DNA of 64,000 nucleotides from Candidatus Praeruminimicrobium purgamenti (GCA_018433585.1 JAHDQW010000002.1:1-64000); one strand, 5' to 3'; counted from the stretch's first letter, positions 1 to 8,476 are shown. The notes: a model not told the origin generated them from the letters alone. A program made the numbers and translations.

Positions 1-186
1 ATCGTATGTTTCTAATTTTTTAACACCTTCAACGGCGCTTTTTTTCTCTAAAGAATAGGTGGCAAAGCCCATTCCGTAAGTTGCAACTTTACTGAAATCC
101 GAAGATTTTGTAAGTATTGAGCCGGCATTAATATTTGATGCCGTAAATGACAAACACACAATCAAACAAAGAGTTTTTTTAAACAT
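1..186 (-). CDS. Exported protein of unknown function, N-terminal part only
   Basis: Reading leftwards from an ATG at 186, the frame stays open to the window edge and gives 62 residues. It begins with two lysines and a hydrophobic stretch ending near NINA-G, a typical Sec signal peptide. A good ribosome site (AGAGGA) lies just before the ATG. The rest is cut off, so no family can be named. It sits 13 bases after the stop of the exported protein at 200-1486 on the same strand, so it is probably the third gene of an envelope-protein operon. Confidence 0.7.
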   Translation of the reverse strand, partial: MFKKTLCLIVCLSFTASNINAGSILTKSSDFSKVATYGMGFATYSLEKKSAVEGVKKLETYD

Positions 187-199
187 AATCCTCTAGTTT

Positions 200-1486
200 T
201 TAGTTTTGATACTTATAATCAAATAATACAGCTGTCGGATTTGGTGATGTATTAAAACCGTCATTTCTGAATTTAATAATAACTCGTCCTCTTGAACCGT
301 AATCAACAGCCCAACATTCGCCAATTGTTCCTCTCACTTCACCTTCTGTTGAAGTATACCCGCTTGTAGGAACAGATGTTGAATTTAAATCAGTACCGGT
401 AGGTAGTTGTTGTACCGGCAAACCTGACGGCAAATGAAAAGATGTTCCCATATACATAACCATCCATGTTGCATTATCGTATTCTTCAGCTTCAAAATCA
501 TAGGTGCTGTTCGTAGGTGTTATATGACCCGGATTTAAAGTAACGGTTTTTACTTCTCCGGAACTGCCTCCGTCACCGTTTAAAGAATCGTTATAAGGAA
601 CTATCTTAATAATTCCGTTAGAATCTATCACAAGAGTATCTTCATCGGAATTCTGGTTAACAGAACCCGTTGCAATTTCTGAAGCGTCCGACAAACCGAA
701 CATCAAAGGATGTTTCATGCTGAAAAGTTTCAACTGTCCGTCTTCATTTTTTAAAACAAGTTCAGTCATACCTTTGTCGGTAAAAGTCTGTCCTGTTTTT
801 GTAGAAATTACAGAACGGTTATACTGAAAAGAAACAAAAATTTTACCGTCTGAAACCTGCGAAATATTATTTATAAAGTGATCTATTTTAATATAATCAA
901 ACAAAATAAAATCTCTTCTTACCGCAGAATCAAGAATGTCTGAACCCGGAATAAATTTATCGCTTACAAGAGTCATAAATGCCGCAAGATTTTCTGTTTG
1001 ATAAGCCCTGAACAGTTTATCAAGAGTTTCCCTTACGAGAGCCGATACATCCTGGCTTGAAAAAGTTATCTGTACATAAGTCTTTTCAATATTATTTGTT
1101 TTACCGGTAGTATCTATCGCTTTTAGATAAAAATCGTATGCTTTTGAAGTATCGGCATAAAATTTATATTCGAATGTTCCGTTATCATTAAGTTTTGCCT
1201 TATCCCATGTTTCCTTGTTGTCAAGAGAAACCATAACGGCACCGATTTTTGATTTTTTAACGGATGCTTTTCCATTTATCGCAATCTCATTGTTTTTCGG
1301 AAGCGAATCTTTAAAAAATACGGCTTTTCCGTTCATATCTTCATAGGAAATTTTATTGATATGTATATAGTTTAAAGAAACTTCATCCGAAGATTTTCCG
1401 AATATCCACCATTTTGCCTGAACCTTCCCGACAGAAGCAAAAAGCGCCAATGTGATAAACAAAATTAAAATCGTAAATTTTTTCAT
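200..1486 (-). CDS. Exported protein with NTF2-like central region
   Basis: A protein of 428 residues. The first 24 residues (MKKFTILIL... ending VQA) form a signal peptide, and AGGGGAT precedes the ATG. Residues about 50-140 look like a beta-rich Ig-like module. Residues about 145-265, with REtLdkLfrAYqteN followed by paired hydrophobic strands, resemble an NTF2/SnoaL-like fold; this is a judgement from pattern, not a search result. The C-terminal 100 residues are rich in Gly, Thr and Ser and end in beta-strand-like sequence. It lies between a predicted outer-membrane barrel protein upstream and another exported protein downstream, so a periplasmic or surface role is likely. No enzyme motif is visible. 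Confidence 0.75.
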   Translation of the reverse strand: MKKFTILILFITLALFASVGKVQAKWWIFGKSSDEVSLNYIHINKISYEDMNGKAVFFKDSLPKNNEIAINGKASVKKSKIGAVMVSLDNKETWDKAKLNDNGTFEYKFYADTSKAYDFYLKAIDTTGKTNNIEKTYVQITFSSQDVSALVRETLDKLFRAYQTENLAAFMTLVSDKFIPGSDILDSAVRRDFILFDYIKIDHFINNISQVSDGKIFVSFQYNRSVISTKTGQTFTDKGMTELVLKNEDGQLKLFSMKHPLMFGLSDASEIATGSVNQNSDEDTLVIDSNGIIKIVPYNDSLNGDGGSSGEVKTVTLNPGHITPTNSTYDFEAEEYDNATWMVMYMGTSFHLPSGLPVQQLPTGTDLNSTSVPTSGYTSTEGEVRGTIGECWAVDYGSRGRVIIKFRNDGFNTSPNPTAVLFDYKYQN

Positions 1487-1506
1487 ATTTTATCCCCTGT
1501 ATTTCC

Positions 1507-3216
1507 TTATATTTTAAAATCCAACGGAAAACTTACACCCATTGAGAAACTTTTTTCTTTAAAGTTTCTCGTATCTGTCTGAAAAGCAAAATCGTTCATC
1601 ATCGCTCTTGCAAAAAGCGTACAGTCTTTAATTCCGAAAAATACGTCCGGTCTGTAATAAATTCCGGCGTTTAAAAAAAGGCTGTCGGCATCATCTCCGG
1701 CAGCAGCTTTAAGTATATTCTGTCCGAATTTAAAATTTGAAGATAGTTTTGAATCCGGCAGATCAACTCCGAGTCCGATTGAATATTCAAAAATTTTATC
1801 AGTGGTATTATTTATGTTGTCGTCAATATAGTTGCTTGAAGCGTTAATAGAAGGTTTCAAAATTACTTTCTCAAAACTTTTTCTTGTGCTTACCGAAAGT
1901 CTGCCGGAATAATCTAAAGTTTCTCTTGTATTTTTATCAACATTATAAGAAGTAAAACCTGCTCCGGCATCAATATCAAGGCCTATAAATCTGTCTCTGT
2001 ATCCCAAATCGGTAAAATAATCGGAACTGTTATTTACAGCCGAATTCTTCTGGTCTAACTTAATATTAAAATTCAAATTTGAATATTTTCTGTCAAAAAT
2101 CCTTTTTATATTTACTCCGATTTCAGGCTTATAATTATTTGTACTCTTTGAAGTATCGTTCAAACTGTTTCTGTACCATGTAAATCTTGAATCAAAAGTT
2201 GTGTTAGAAGTATATTTATATCTCCATCTTGCAGATGATCTTTCTCTGTCTTTTATGGCTGAACCCAGCAAACTTTCAAATTCAGGATTTACTCTTTCAT
2301 AGCCTAAAACAACTCTGCTTGGATCTTCGTCTCCGATTATTTCAAGCTTAAAAGCATTGCCGTTATAAGATGTTTTTGTTGCTGTTGAATTTGCTTCAAG
2401 TTCAGTTTGAGACATTGCCGCCTCTCCGGAAATTGATAATCCGGCTATAGGGCTGTATTCTCCATCAATACTATATAAAGTATTGTTATACAAAGGATCC
2501 GTATCTGTAATTCTTTGACTGTCATCGGATTTTAAAGCAGTTACCCCGAATTTAAGATTATCCGTTAATTCCTTTTTTATGTTTGCTCCATAAGCCGTAC
2601 GGTTGATTGATTGAGCTTTACTGTCTTTAAACCAGCTTTCCCATCTTGGATATGCACTTCCGAAAACAGCTGATATCTCGGGAGTTCTTGTTGAACTATT
2701 TTTGTATTTGTATGAAACTCCTTTCAAAGCAGTATTTAAAGAATACTGTGAAAATGCTTCATATATATCGCCCATATTTAAAAAATTATTTTTATATTCA
2801 AGTCTTGTCTGCAGAGACGTAAGCGATACAAATATAGGATCAACTCTTTCGTCATTTGTTGCTCTTCCTGAAACATTGAACTGGTATTTTAAATCACTTT
2901 TAGTGCCTGTTACGTTAATGCCGAGATTTTCAAAATGTCTTACGCCTTCCGATAATGAAGAACTTGCTTTTCCAGGCCCTGTAATCTCATTATAGCTTAC
3001 CTGACCGCCGAAATTGATTCTTACATCAGTATTTTTAATCTTTGATTTCTCTGCTGTCTCAGAATAGGAAGAAGTAACAACTGACGGCATTTCTAAATTA
3101 AACATTTCAACATCTGTAGTTTTTGTCTCTGAAGCTAAATTTTCCTGAGCAAAAATAAACGGACAAAATAAAAACATAAACAAACATGTAAAAATAAATT
3201 TGCGTTTTTGTTTCAT
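1507..3216 (-). CDS. Predicted outer-membrane beta-barrel protein
   Basis: A protein of 569 residues. I place the start at the ATG at 3216 because it is preceded by AAGAGGA and directly begins a signal peptide (MKQKRKF, a hydrophobic core, ending FAQ). An upstream non-ATG extension of 18 codons would overlap the predicted promoter. The mature part is made of alternating polar and hydrophobic residues with many Tyr, Asn, Asp and Ser, typical of transmembrane beta strands and surface loops. It ends in a strand closing on an aromatic-rich tail (FSMGVSFPLDFKI), as barrels recognised by BamA often do. No specific porin or TonB motif is seen. It heads a minus-strand operon with the two exported proteins that follow. 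Confidence 0.7.
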   Translation of the reverse strand: MKQKRKFIFTCLFMFLFCPFIFAQENLASETKTTDVEMFNLEMPSVVTSSYSETAEKSKIKNTDVRINFGGQVSYNEITGPGKASSSLSEGVRHFENLGINVTGTKSDLKYQFNVSGRATNDERVDPIFVSLTSLQTRLEYKNNFLNMGDIYEAFSQYSLNTALKGVSYKYKNSSTRTPEISAVFGSAYPRWESWFKDSKAQSINRTAYGANIKKELTDNLKFGVTALKSDDSQRITDTDPLYNNTLYSIDGEYSPIAGLSISGEAAMSQTELEANSTATKTSYNGNAFKLEIIGDEDPSRVVLGYERVNPEFESLLGSAIKDRERSSARWRYKYTSNTTFDSRFTWYRNSLNDTSKSTNNYKPEIGVNIKRIFDRKYSNLNFNIKLDQKNSAVNNSSDYFTDLGYRDRFIGLDIDAGAGFTSYNVDKNTRETLDYSGRLSVSTRKSFEKVILKPSINASSNYIDDNINNTTDKIFEYSIGLGVDLPDSKLSSNFKFGQNILKAAAGDDADSLFLNAGIYYRPDVFFGIKDCTLFARAMMNDFAFQTDTRNFKEKSFSMGVSFPLDFKI

Positions 3217-3260
3217 AAAAATCCTCTTAAAAAAATTTAGGATTATTTTAAACCCTTTGC

Positions 3261-3290
3261 AGTATAGCATTTTTTATATTCTTTTGTCAT
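3261..3290 (-). promoter_or_regulatory. Promoter for the outer-membrane protein operon
   Basis: Read on the minus strand: ATGACA, 18 bases, then TATACT, with TG one base before the -10 (extended -10). It lies about 45 bases before the ATG at 3216. It is back to back with the plus-strand promoter at 3290-3318. Confidence 0.5.
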
Positions 3291-3318
3291 TGCATATCTC
3301 TTTTTTTTACTGTATAAT
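3290..3318 (+). promoter_or_regulatory. Promoter for the retropepsin-like gene
   Basis: TTGCAT, exactly 17 bases, then TATAAT. The -10 ends only 11 bases before the ATG at 3330, and there is no ribosome site, so the transcript should be almost leaderless. Confidence 0.55.
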
Positions 3319-3329
3319 CATCTCATCTT

Positions 3330-4217
3330 ATGAAATCAAAAATTTATGTAAAAAGCTTTTATTTGCTTATAGTATGTATTTTCCTAACCTGTTCTTCTTT
3401 TGCTGATATAAAAAATTCTGAAATCGAAAGTCAGTCTGTTATTATTCCTATTGAATTGAACGGTAAAATGAAAGGCATGCCTATCGTTAATGTTACTGTT
3501 AACGGTCAAGTCATGCATTTGGCTCTTGATACGGGAGCCGATAACGTTTTTATTGCACTAACTCCTGAAGCTTTGGCAAAAACAGAAATTAAAACTTCAA
3601 AAGAAATTAAAAAAAATCTTGACGTTAACGGAAAATTATATAAATCGCATTCGGCGCAAGTATCAGAAATAAAAATAGGAAACTTATCGTTTAATAATAT
3701 TACCGTTTTTGAAGAATTGAGAAAAACAGACGACAGTTCTGAAGGGATTATCGGTAATAAACTTTTTGATAAATTTAACATCCTTATTGACTATAAAGAA
3801 TCCAGAATAATATTATACAGTAATATATCTTTGCCCTCATTCGTAGATTTGAATAAATGGTTAAAAATACCATTTAAACATGAAGATATCGGCATTATCA
3901 TTGAAGCAATGTCTGAAAAACAAAATAAGATGATGCGTTTATGCCTCGACAGCGGAGCTGTTGCAGTAAACGAAGAAGGCAAGAGTTTTAATTTGCTAAA
4001 AGCAGATTATTTACCCACACAAAATAATGCCGATAAAGCAAAAACATATTCAGACGGATTAATAATAAACGGCATAAATATAGGCAATATGGATTTTTAT
4101 TTACTTGATTTTACACAGCCTGCAGTAGACGGATTTCTTGGATACGGATTCTTATCCAAATACAAAATTTTTATTGATTTTTACGAACAATATATATATA
4201 TAAATAAAAATTTCTAA
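3330..4217 (+). CDS. Exported retropepsin-like aspartic protease with two lobes
   Basis: A protein of 295 residues with a signal peptide (residues 1-26, ending SSFA). Residues 67-70 are DTGA inside a hydrophobic strand and residues 207-210 are DSGA; each is the active-site signature of retropepsin-type aspartic proteases. Each is followed about 60-70 residues later by a matching strand motif: GIIGNKLFDKFNILIDY near 139-155 and GFLGYGFLSKYKIFIDF near 268-284. The protein is therefore an internal duplication, as in pepsin, whereas bacterial members of the Asp_protease_2 type usually carry one lobe and dimerise. It acts in the periplasm or at the cell surface. The substrate is unknown. The second lobe has DSGA followed by VAVN, so it may be active or structural. 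Confidence 0.75.
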   Translation: MKSKIYVKSFYLLIVCIFLTCSSFADIKNSEIESQSVIIPIELNGKMKGMPIVNVTVNGQVMHLALDTGADNVFIALTPEALAKTEIKTSKEIKKNLDVNGKLYKSHSAQVSEIKIGNLSFNNITVFEELRKTDDSSEGIIGNKLFDKFNILIDYKESRIILYSNISLPSFVDLNKWLKIPFKHEDIGIIIEAMSEKQNKMMRLCLDSGAVAVNEEGKSFNLLKADYLPTQNNADKAKTYSDGLIINGINIGNMDFYLLDFTQPAVDGFLGYGFLSKYKIFIDFYEQYIYINKNF

Positions 4218-4243
4218 TTCATATAATATTTTTATAATTTTAA

Positions 4244-5131
4244 TCAGAAAAGAGAAAGTTGCTTTGGCTGTTCATCATCTGCTTGTTTATGGAAAACCTT
4301 TTTTTTATTTTTTAAAGGATATTGAATTCTTAACTTGCTTGCCATTTGTTTAAAATGTTCTTTATACTCTTTGTTTACATAAGCAGTTTTGTAAAGAGGA
4401 TATAATTTATTATATAAATGAGGCAGCTTATTTTTTATAAATTCAAAAAAGACAACTCTTGTTTGTCCCCTCAAATTAAGAAGATCCGTAATGATATAAT
4501 TAACGCCGCATTCCTGCGCTTTGGCAAACAACTCCCTGATATTTTCATAATTATCCGTTAAATAAGGAATTACAGGCATACTGTGCAAACCGACTGAAGC
4601 GTTTGTTTTGCTGAATGCTTTTAAAACTTCAAATCTTTCCGACGAAGAAGCGGCATTCGGTTCAATCAGTTCCCGGACTTTTTCGTTAACTGTCGTAATT
4701 GTGCAGGCAACGTTTACAGAAGCTGTTCTTGATAACTCATCTATCAAATTATAATCTCTGAGTATCAGTTTTGATTTTGTGGAAATAACGGCGGGAGTTT
4801 TATATTTTATCAGCATTTTTAATATTTCAGGCATCAATTTATATTTTTCTTCGGCAGGCTGGTAACTGTCTGTAACTCCCCCCAGATTAACAACCTCTCT
4901 TTTCCAGTTTTTGCCGCTTAATTGTTTTTCCAGTCTTTCGGCAATATTTGTTTTGACAAATATTTCATCAAAAAAATTACCGGAATTTATATATTTATGA
5001 GAATATAACGCAAAACAATATGTACAGCCGTGCCCGCAGCCTCTGTAAACGTTTAAATCCCAGCAATACGGCAAAAAACCCGTAATCTTATTACATGCTG
5101 TTTTGCAAGTTATTTCTTGATAATTTATCAT
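4244..5131 (-). CDS. SplB-like radical SAM protein
   Basis: A protein of 295 residues. Near residue 30 it has RGCGHGCTYC, giving the CxxxCxxC cluster that binds the radical SAM [4Fe-4S] centre. It also has LGGVTDSYQPAE and STKSKLILRD, typical of the spore photoproduct lyase-like (COG1533, Rv2578c-type) family. Members are found in many non-sporulating bacteria; their substrate is generally unknown. The tail is lysine-rich and ends QLSLF; the related protein at 18019-18891 ends QMSLFL, so both carry the same short tail motif. It is transcribed away from the ogt-alkD DNA repair pair, which makes a DNA or nucleotide substrate plausible but unproven. Confidence 0.8.
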   Translation of the reverse strand: MINYQEITCKTACNKITGFLPYCWDLNVYRGCGHGCTYCFALYSHKYINSGNFFDEIFVKTNIAERLEKQLSGKNWKREVVNLGGVTDSYQPAEEKYKLMPEILKMLIKYKTPAVISTKSKLILRDYNLIDELSRTASVNVACTITTVNEKVRELIEPNAASSSERFEVLKAFSKTNASVGLHSMPVIPYLTDNYENIRELFAKAQECGVNYIITDLLNLRGQTRVVFFEFIKNKLPHLYNKLYPLYKTAYVNKEYKEHFKQMASKLRIQYPLKNKKKVFHKQADDEQPKQLSLF

Positions 5132-5137
5132 TTCTTT

Positions 5138-5166
5138 ATTATACTATACAAATGTATTAAAAGCAA
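5138..5166 (-). promoter_or_regulatory. Promoter of the radical SAM gene (leaderless)
   Basis: On the minus strand: TTGCTT, 17 bases, TATAAT. The -10 ends 6 bases before the ATG at 5131, so transcription should start at or next to the start codon. No ribosome site is present. Confidence 0.5.
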
Positions 5167-5220
5167 TATTTTATTGCTTACGCTGTTATAAAATTGGTAA
5201 GATATATTCATTAAAAAAAT

Positions 5221-5691
5221 ATGAAAAAAATTTATAATTATAAAACGCAAATCGGCGAAATATTCATTGCGGAAGCAGACAATTATATAACTAATTTATA
5301 TTTTTATAAACCGGAAAATATAAATGATTTTACAATCGAAGAAACTCCTGTGTTAAAACAAGCAAAAATCCAGCTTATTAAATATCTCAGCGGTAACTTA
5401 AAAATTTTCAATCTGCCGTTAAATCCACAAGTAAGCCAAATATCAAAAACAGTTTTAAAGCAATTACAAAAAATACCTTACGGAAAAACAAATAGTTATT
5501 CGGATATAGCAAATGCTATAAACAAACCTACATATTCAAGAGCAGTCGGTATGATATGCGGTAAAAATCCAATACCTTTATTCATACCGTGTCACAGAGT
5601 AATCTGTTCAAACGGCGGTTTAGGCGGTTTTTCGGCAGGCATTAAAATAAAACAGTATTTATTAAATATGGAGAAAGAAACAAATGCATGA
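5221..5691 (+). CDS. ogt: Methylated-DNA-protein cysteine methyltransferase
   Basis: A protein of 156 residues. The active-site motif IPCHRVI is followed by GGLGGFSAG, as in Ogt/Ada C-terminal domains; the Cys takes the methyl group from O6-methylguanine or O4-methylthymine in a suicide reaction. The helix-turn-helix before it (IPYGKTNSYSDIA) matches the DNA-binding part of the family. The length is normal for a stand-alone Ogt with a short N-terminal domain. The stop overlaps the start of the AlkD-like gene by 8 bases, so the two are translated together as an alkylation-repair operon. Confidence 0.93.
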   Translation: MKKIYNYKTQIGEIFIAEADNYITNLYFYKPENINDFTIEETPVLKQAKIQLIKYLSGNLKIFNLPLNPQVSQISKTVLKQLQKIPYGKTNSYSDIANAINKPTYSRAVGMICGKNPIPLFIPCHRVICSNGGLGGFSAGIKIKQYLLNMEKETNA

Positions 5692-6373
5692 AGCAATAAT
5701 AAGAAAAGAATTATTAAGCATGCAGGATAAAAAATATAAAGATTTTCATAATAAGTTATGTCCCGGAACAGAAAACATAATAGGAATAAGAATACCTCTT
5801 CTCAGAAATTATGCAAAAAAAATCTCAAAAGAAACGTTCTGGAAAGAATATGCCTTAACATCTAAAATAAAATATAACGAAGAAGTTATGCTTCAGGGAA
5901 TGCTTATAGGTTTGGCAAAACAACTTGATATAAAAGAAGCCTTGCTGTTAATAGAAAGTTTTGTGCCGAAAATTAAAAATTGGGCAGTATGCGATGTTTT
6001 TTGCGGAGAACTTAAAATTACGGTGAAAAACAAAGACATTATATGGCAATTCATACAAAAATATTTAAAATCAAAAAAGGAATTTGAACTCAGATTCGCA
6101 ATAGTAATGATGCTGGGATATTATCTGACTGACGACTATATATTAAAAGTATTTCAAACTCTTGATAATATAAAACATGATGGTTATTATGTAAAAATGG
6201 CGGTTGCATGGACACTGTCAAACGCATTCGTCAAATACCCTAAAGAAACCATGCAATATTTAAAGAATAATTCTCTTGACGATTGGACATACAACAAAGC
6301 GCTTCAAAAAATTCTTGAATCTTTCAGAGTTGATAAAAAGACTAAAGAGATTATTAGAAGTATGAAAAGATAG
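5684..6373 (+). CDS. AlkD-like DNA alkylation repair glycosylase
   Basis: A protein of 229 residues. It opens with a helical segment followed by GIRIPLLRNYAKKI and continues with tandem amphipathic helices (HEAT-like), including the conserved NWAVCDVFCGE region, where the Asp is the position equivalent to the catalytic Asp of AlkD, and later VAWTLSNAFVKYP. AlkD-type enzymes remove N3- and N7-alkylpurines. It overlaps ogt by 8 bases. With ogt it covers both O-alkyl and N-alkyl base damage. The function is firm at family level; the exact substrate range is not visible. Confidence 0.88.
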   Translation: MHEAIIRKELLSMQDKKYKDFHNKLCPGTENIIGIRIPLLRNYAKKISKETFWKEYALTSKIKYNEEVMLQGMLIGLAKQLDIKEALLLIESFVPKIKNWAVCDVFCGELKITVKNKDIIWQFIQKYLKSKKEFELRFAIVMMLGYYLTDDYILKVFQTLDNIKHDGYYVKMAVAWTLSNAFVKYPKETMQYLKNNSLDDWTYNKALQKILESFRVDKKTKEIIRSMKR

Positions 6374-6387
6374 ACTGTTTCAAGATT

Positions 6388-6594
6388 CTATCTTGTAGTT
6401 AAATATAATTCTTTTGTCTCTTCTATAAATCTATCAAAGAAATATTCTATTCTTTCGGGTGGGAAATCCCCTACTGTAATTAATGAAATATCTGTTACCA
6501 ACTCACCTTGTGTTAATTCGTTTAGTCTATGTAAATCCTGTAAATACTCACCCTGTTCCACGCCGTTTACAAATACTTTAACTAGGTCTGTCAT
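6388..6594 (-). CDS. Small acidic protein of unknown function
   Basis: A protein of 68 residues. The start at 6594 is chosen because AAAGGAGG lies 7 bases before it; a longer frame reaching upstream has no such site and would overlap the exported protein at 6659-7636. The sequence begins MTDLVKVFVNGVEQG and is rich in Glu and Asp, with one likely beta hairpin and a helix (ERIEYFFDRFIEETKELY). I do not recognise it. It marks the left edge of the AT-rich accessory island and lies tail to tail with alkD. Confidence 0.6.
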   Translation of the reverse strand: MTDLVKVFVNGVEQGEYLQDLHRLNELTQGELVTDISLITVGDFPPERIEYFFDRFIEETKELYLTTR

Positions 6595-6658
6595 TAAATT
6601 ACCTCCTTTATTAATTCTTAATTTATTGATATCAAATTTAGTTTTATAAATCAATAGT

Positions 6659-7636
6659 TTAAAAGCCATGTCCTTCTTCTTTACAATAACCACATTTAGC
6701 ACATAACATAATAACAACATTCTGTCTAGTATTACCTGGTTGCATATATAATGATATAATTAGTCCATCCATAAAACAGTAAGGACATCTCGTTGTCTCA
6801 CGCTGTACACAATTTGCATTTTGTAAAAATTGCTTTATATTTTCCTTTCTTTCTTGTTTTTTTTGTTCTGCAATAATTTTTTTATCTTCTTCTTCTTTCT
6901 TAATTTTTTCTTTTCTTTCTATTTCTTCATCTTCTAATTCCTTTATTTTTTCTTCATCAATAACTTCTCTTGATTCTATATAAATTTCTGAAACTATATT
7001 ATTAGTGCTCTGAATAATATCAGTATATTTACCTAAAGATAAATAATCTTTACTTTTTAAAGGATTAAAGATTTTAATATGATAATTATCCAATTCTTCT
7101 ATAATTTTATTCTTGTCATATTTCCCATTATATTGTAATCTTAAAATAATAGTATCATTATCTCTAGTTACTTTTGTCCACATTTTACTTACATTTTTTC
7201 TATTTATGATGTAATAATTATAATAAATAAATTTAGAGTTTTTATACTTAGTCTTTTTTTCATCATAAATATATACAACTTTTAAGCCATAAGAATTTCG
7301 AGGTAAAATTTTTATTAATACATCATATTGATAATCATATCTAGGATATCCAACCAGTGGACCAAATATTCCCAAAGGAGTTAATTCCAAGAAAAAAGGA
7401 AGCAAAAAAATTTTAGGGAAAATTGTATATTGATTTTGAATAATTTTATATCCATCTATGTCAATTATTTTTTTCTTAATGAACTCTTTGGACGTAATAT
7501 TTTTTTCTGCATATGGTACATCTATTTTTTCTTTATTAACAGAATACAATATAGATGCACAACTTGTATTAATAAACAAAAAATTAAACATAAAACACAT
7601 CTTTAAAAAGTTTGCTATTCTGACTTTATAAAACAT
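6659..7636 (-). CDS. Exported (probable lipoprotein) with C-terminal zinc-ribbon-like tail
   Basis: A protein of 325 residues. It starts with a hydrophobic signal and a possible lipobox ending in Cys26 (FINTSC). Residues about 220-265 are a highly charged Lys/Glu helix, likely a coiled coil. The last 42 residues hold CPYC (284-287) and CAKC (312-315), a pair of CxxC motifs suited to zinc or to redox thiols, with MQPGN between them, and end EGHGF. The next gene, at 7691-7990, ends in a 42-residue tail with the same spacing. AAGGAGA precedes the ATG. No known family is recognised. Base use is more AT-rich than in the flanking repair genes. Confidence 0.6.
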   Translation of the reverse strand: MFYKVRIANFLKMCFMFNFLFINTSCASILYSVNKEKIDVPYAEKNITSKEFIKKKIIDIDGYKIIQNQYTIFPKIFLLPFFLELTPLGIFGPLVGYPRYDYQYDVLIKILPRNSYGLKVVYIYDEKKTKYKNSKFIYYNYYIINRKNVSKMWTKVTRDNDTIILRLQYNGKYDKNKIIEELDNYHIKIFNPLKSKDYLSLGKYTDIIQSTNNIVSEIYIESREVIDEEKIKELEDEEIERKEKIKKEEEDKKIIAEQKKQERKENIKQFLQNANCVQRETTRCPYCFMDGLIISLYMQPGNTRQNVVIMLCAKCGYCKEEGHGF

Positions 7637-7690
7637 TTAAATCTCCTTTTATAAAGTATTTTTATATTTATTTTCAATAATTATATACCT

Positions 7691-7990
7691 TTAAAAACCA
7701 CTTAATTGTTCATCATGATATTTACACCATGGACAGTCAATCATAATAATAGCTTGTTTTTTGTTATAAGGTTGTTGTAATACACAAAACCATGCAGTTG
7801 TGCGACGACAATTAGGGCATATAGTATATCCTTTTTTGACAAAATCTGCCGTTTCTTTCCATTGTTCAATATAATTTTTTCTTGCATCAATTTGCCCTCT
7901 ATAATCCCTATAAGAATCTGCAAATAAAAAAACAGTTAATGTAAAACTGAAAGAAATAATAATAAGTAATAATTTTAAAATTTTAATCAT
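7691..7990 (-). CDS. Small exported protein with CxxC/CxxC tail
   Basis: A protein of 99 residues. It has a signal peptide or membrane anchor (residues 1-24, ending LFA), a short linker, then CPNC (58-61) and CPWC (86-89), ending LSGF. From the first Cys to the end is exactly 42 residues, as in the neighbour at 6659-7636, with QQPYN in the same place as MQPGN and the same Cys spacing. The two proteins therefore share one module. GAGGATATT precedes the ATG. It is probably cotranscribed with the larger protein (54 bases apart). The role is unknown: metal binding or thiol exchange outside the cytoplasm. Confidence 0.62.
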   Translation of the reverse strand: MIKILKLLLIIISFSFTLTVFLFADSYRDYRGQIDARKNYIEQWKETADFVKKGYTICPNCRRTTAWFCVLQQPYNKKQAIIMIDCPWCKYHDEQLSGF

Positions 7991-8152
7991 TTTAATATCC
8001 TCATATTTTATTTATAGATTTCCAATTTTGCTTACTATTCCACATATATTATGATTATACATATATTTGTTTCTATAGTCAATATTATTTTTGGTTTTAT
8101 TAGCAATATAAGAATTTTGAAAAAGTTAGTATCATAATATTGAGGTATCAAT

Positions 8153-8476
8153 ATGAATAATTTATATAAATCAATAGGCCAAAAAATCAGGAAAATCCGC
8201 AAAATGAAAGAAATGACACTTGAGGATTTGTCATTCGAAACAAATATTGATTGGTCTTTTTTAGCAAGGATAGAAACAGGAAAAGCTGTTCCTTCATTAG
8301 CAACTTTATACAAAATATCTGTATCATTAAATATAAGTATGAATCAATTATTCAGTAATAAAGATGACCTAAAAAAAGAAGATTTATTAGATAAGGATAT
8401 TTATTCTATTTTAATAAAACTTTCTACTAAAGACAAACAAAGAATTTTTGAAATTATCAAATTAATTCTTCAATAA
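8153..8476 (+). CDS. XRE-family helix-turn-helix regulator
   Basis: A protein of 107 residues. Residues about 6-62 form a Cro/C1-type HTH: GQKIRKIRKMKEMTLEDLS, then FLARIETGKAVPSLATLYKIS. The C-terminal 40 residues are helical and may dimerise. GAGG lies 8 bases before the ATG. It stands first in a plus-strand group with the TPR protein and the HEPN-like protein, and opposite the exported CxxC pair, so it may control both directions. Confidence 0.85.
   Translation: MNNLYKSIGQKIRKIRKMKEMTLEDLSFETNIDWSFLARIETGKAVPSLATLYKISVSLNISMNQLFSNKDDLKKEDLLDKDIYSILIKLSTKDKQRIFEIIKLILQ

Noticed and set aside
6367-6394. Hairpin across the alkD stop and the 68-residue gene's stop
   Set aside because: Only 8 paired bases, AT-rich, with a 12-base loop and no T-run; too weak to call a terminator.
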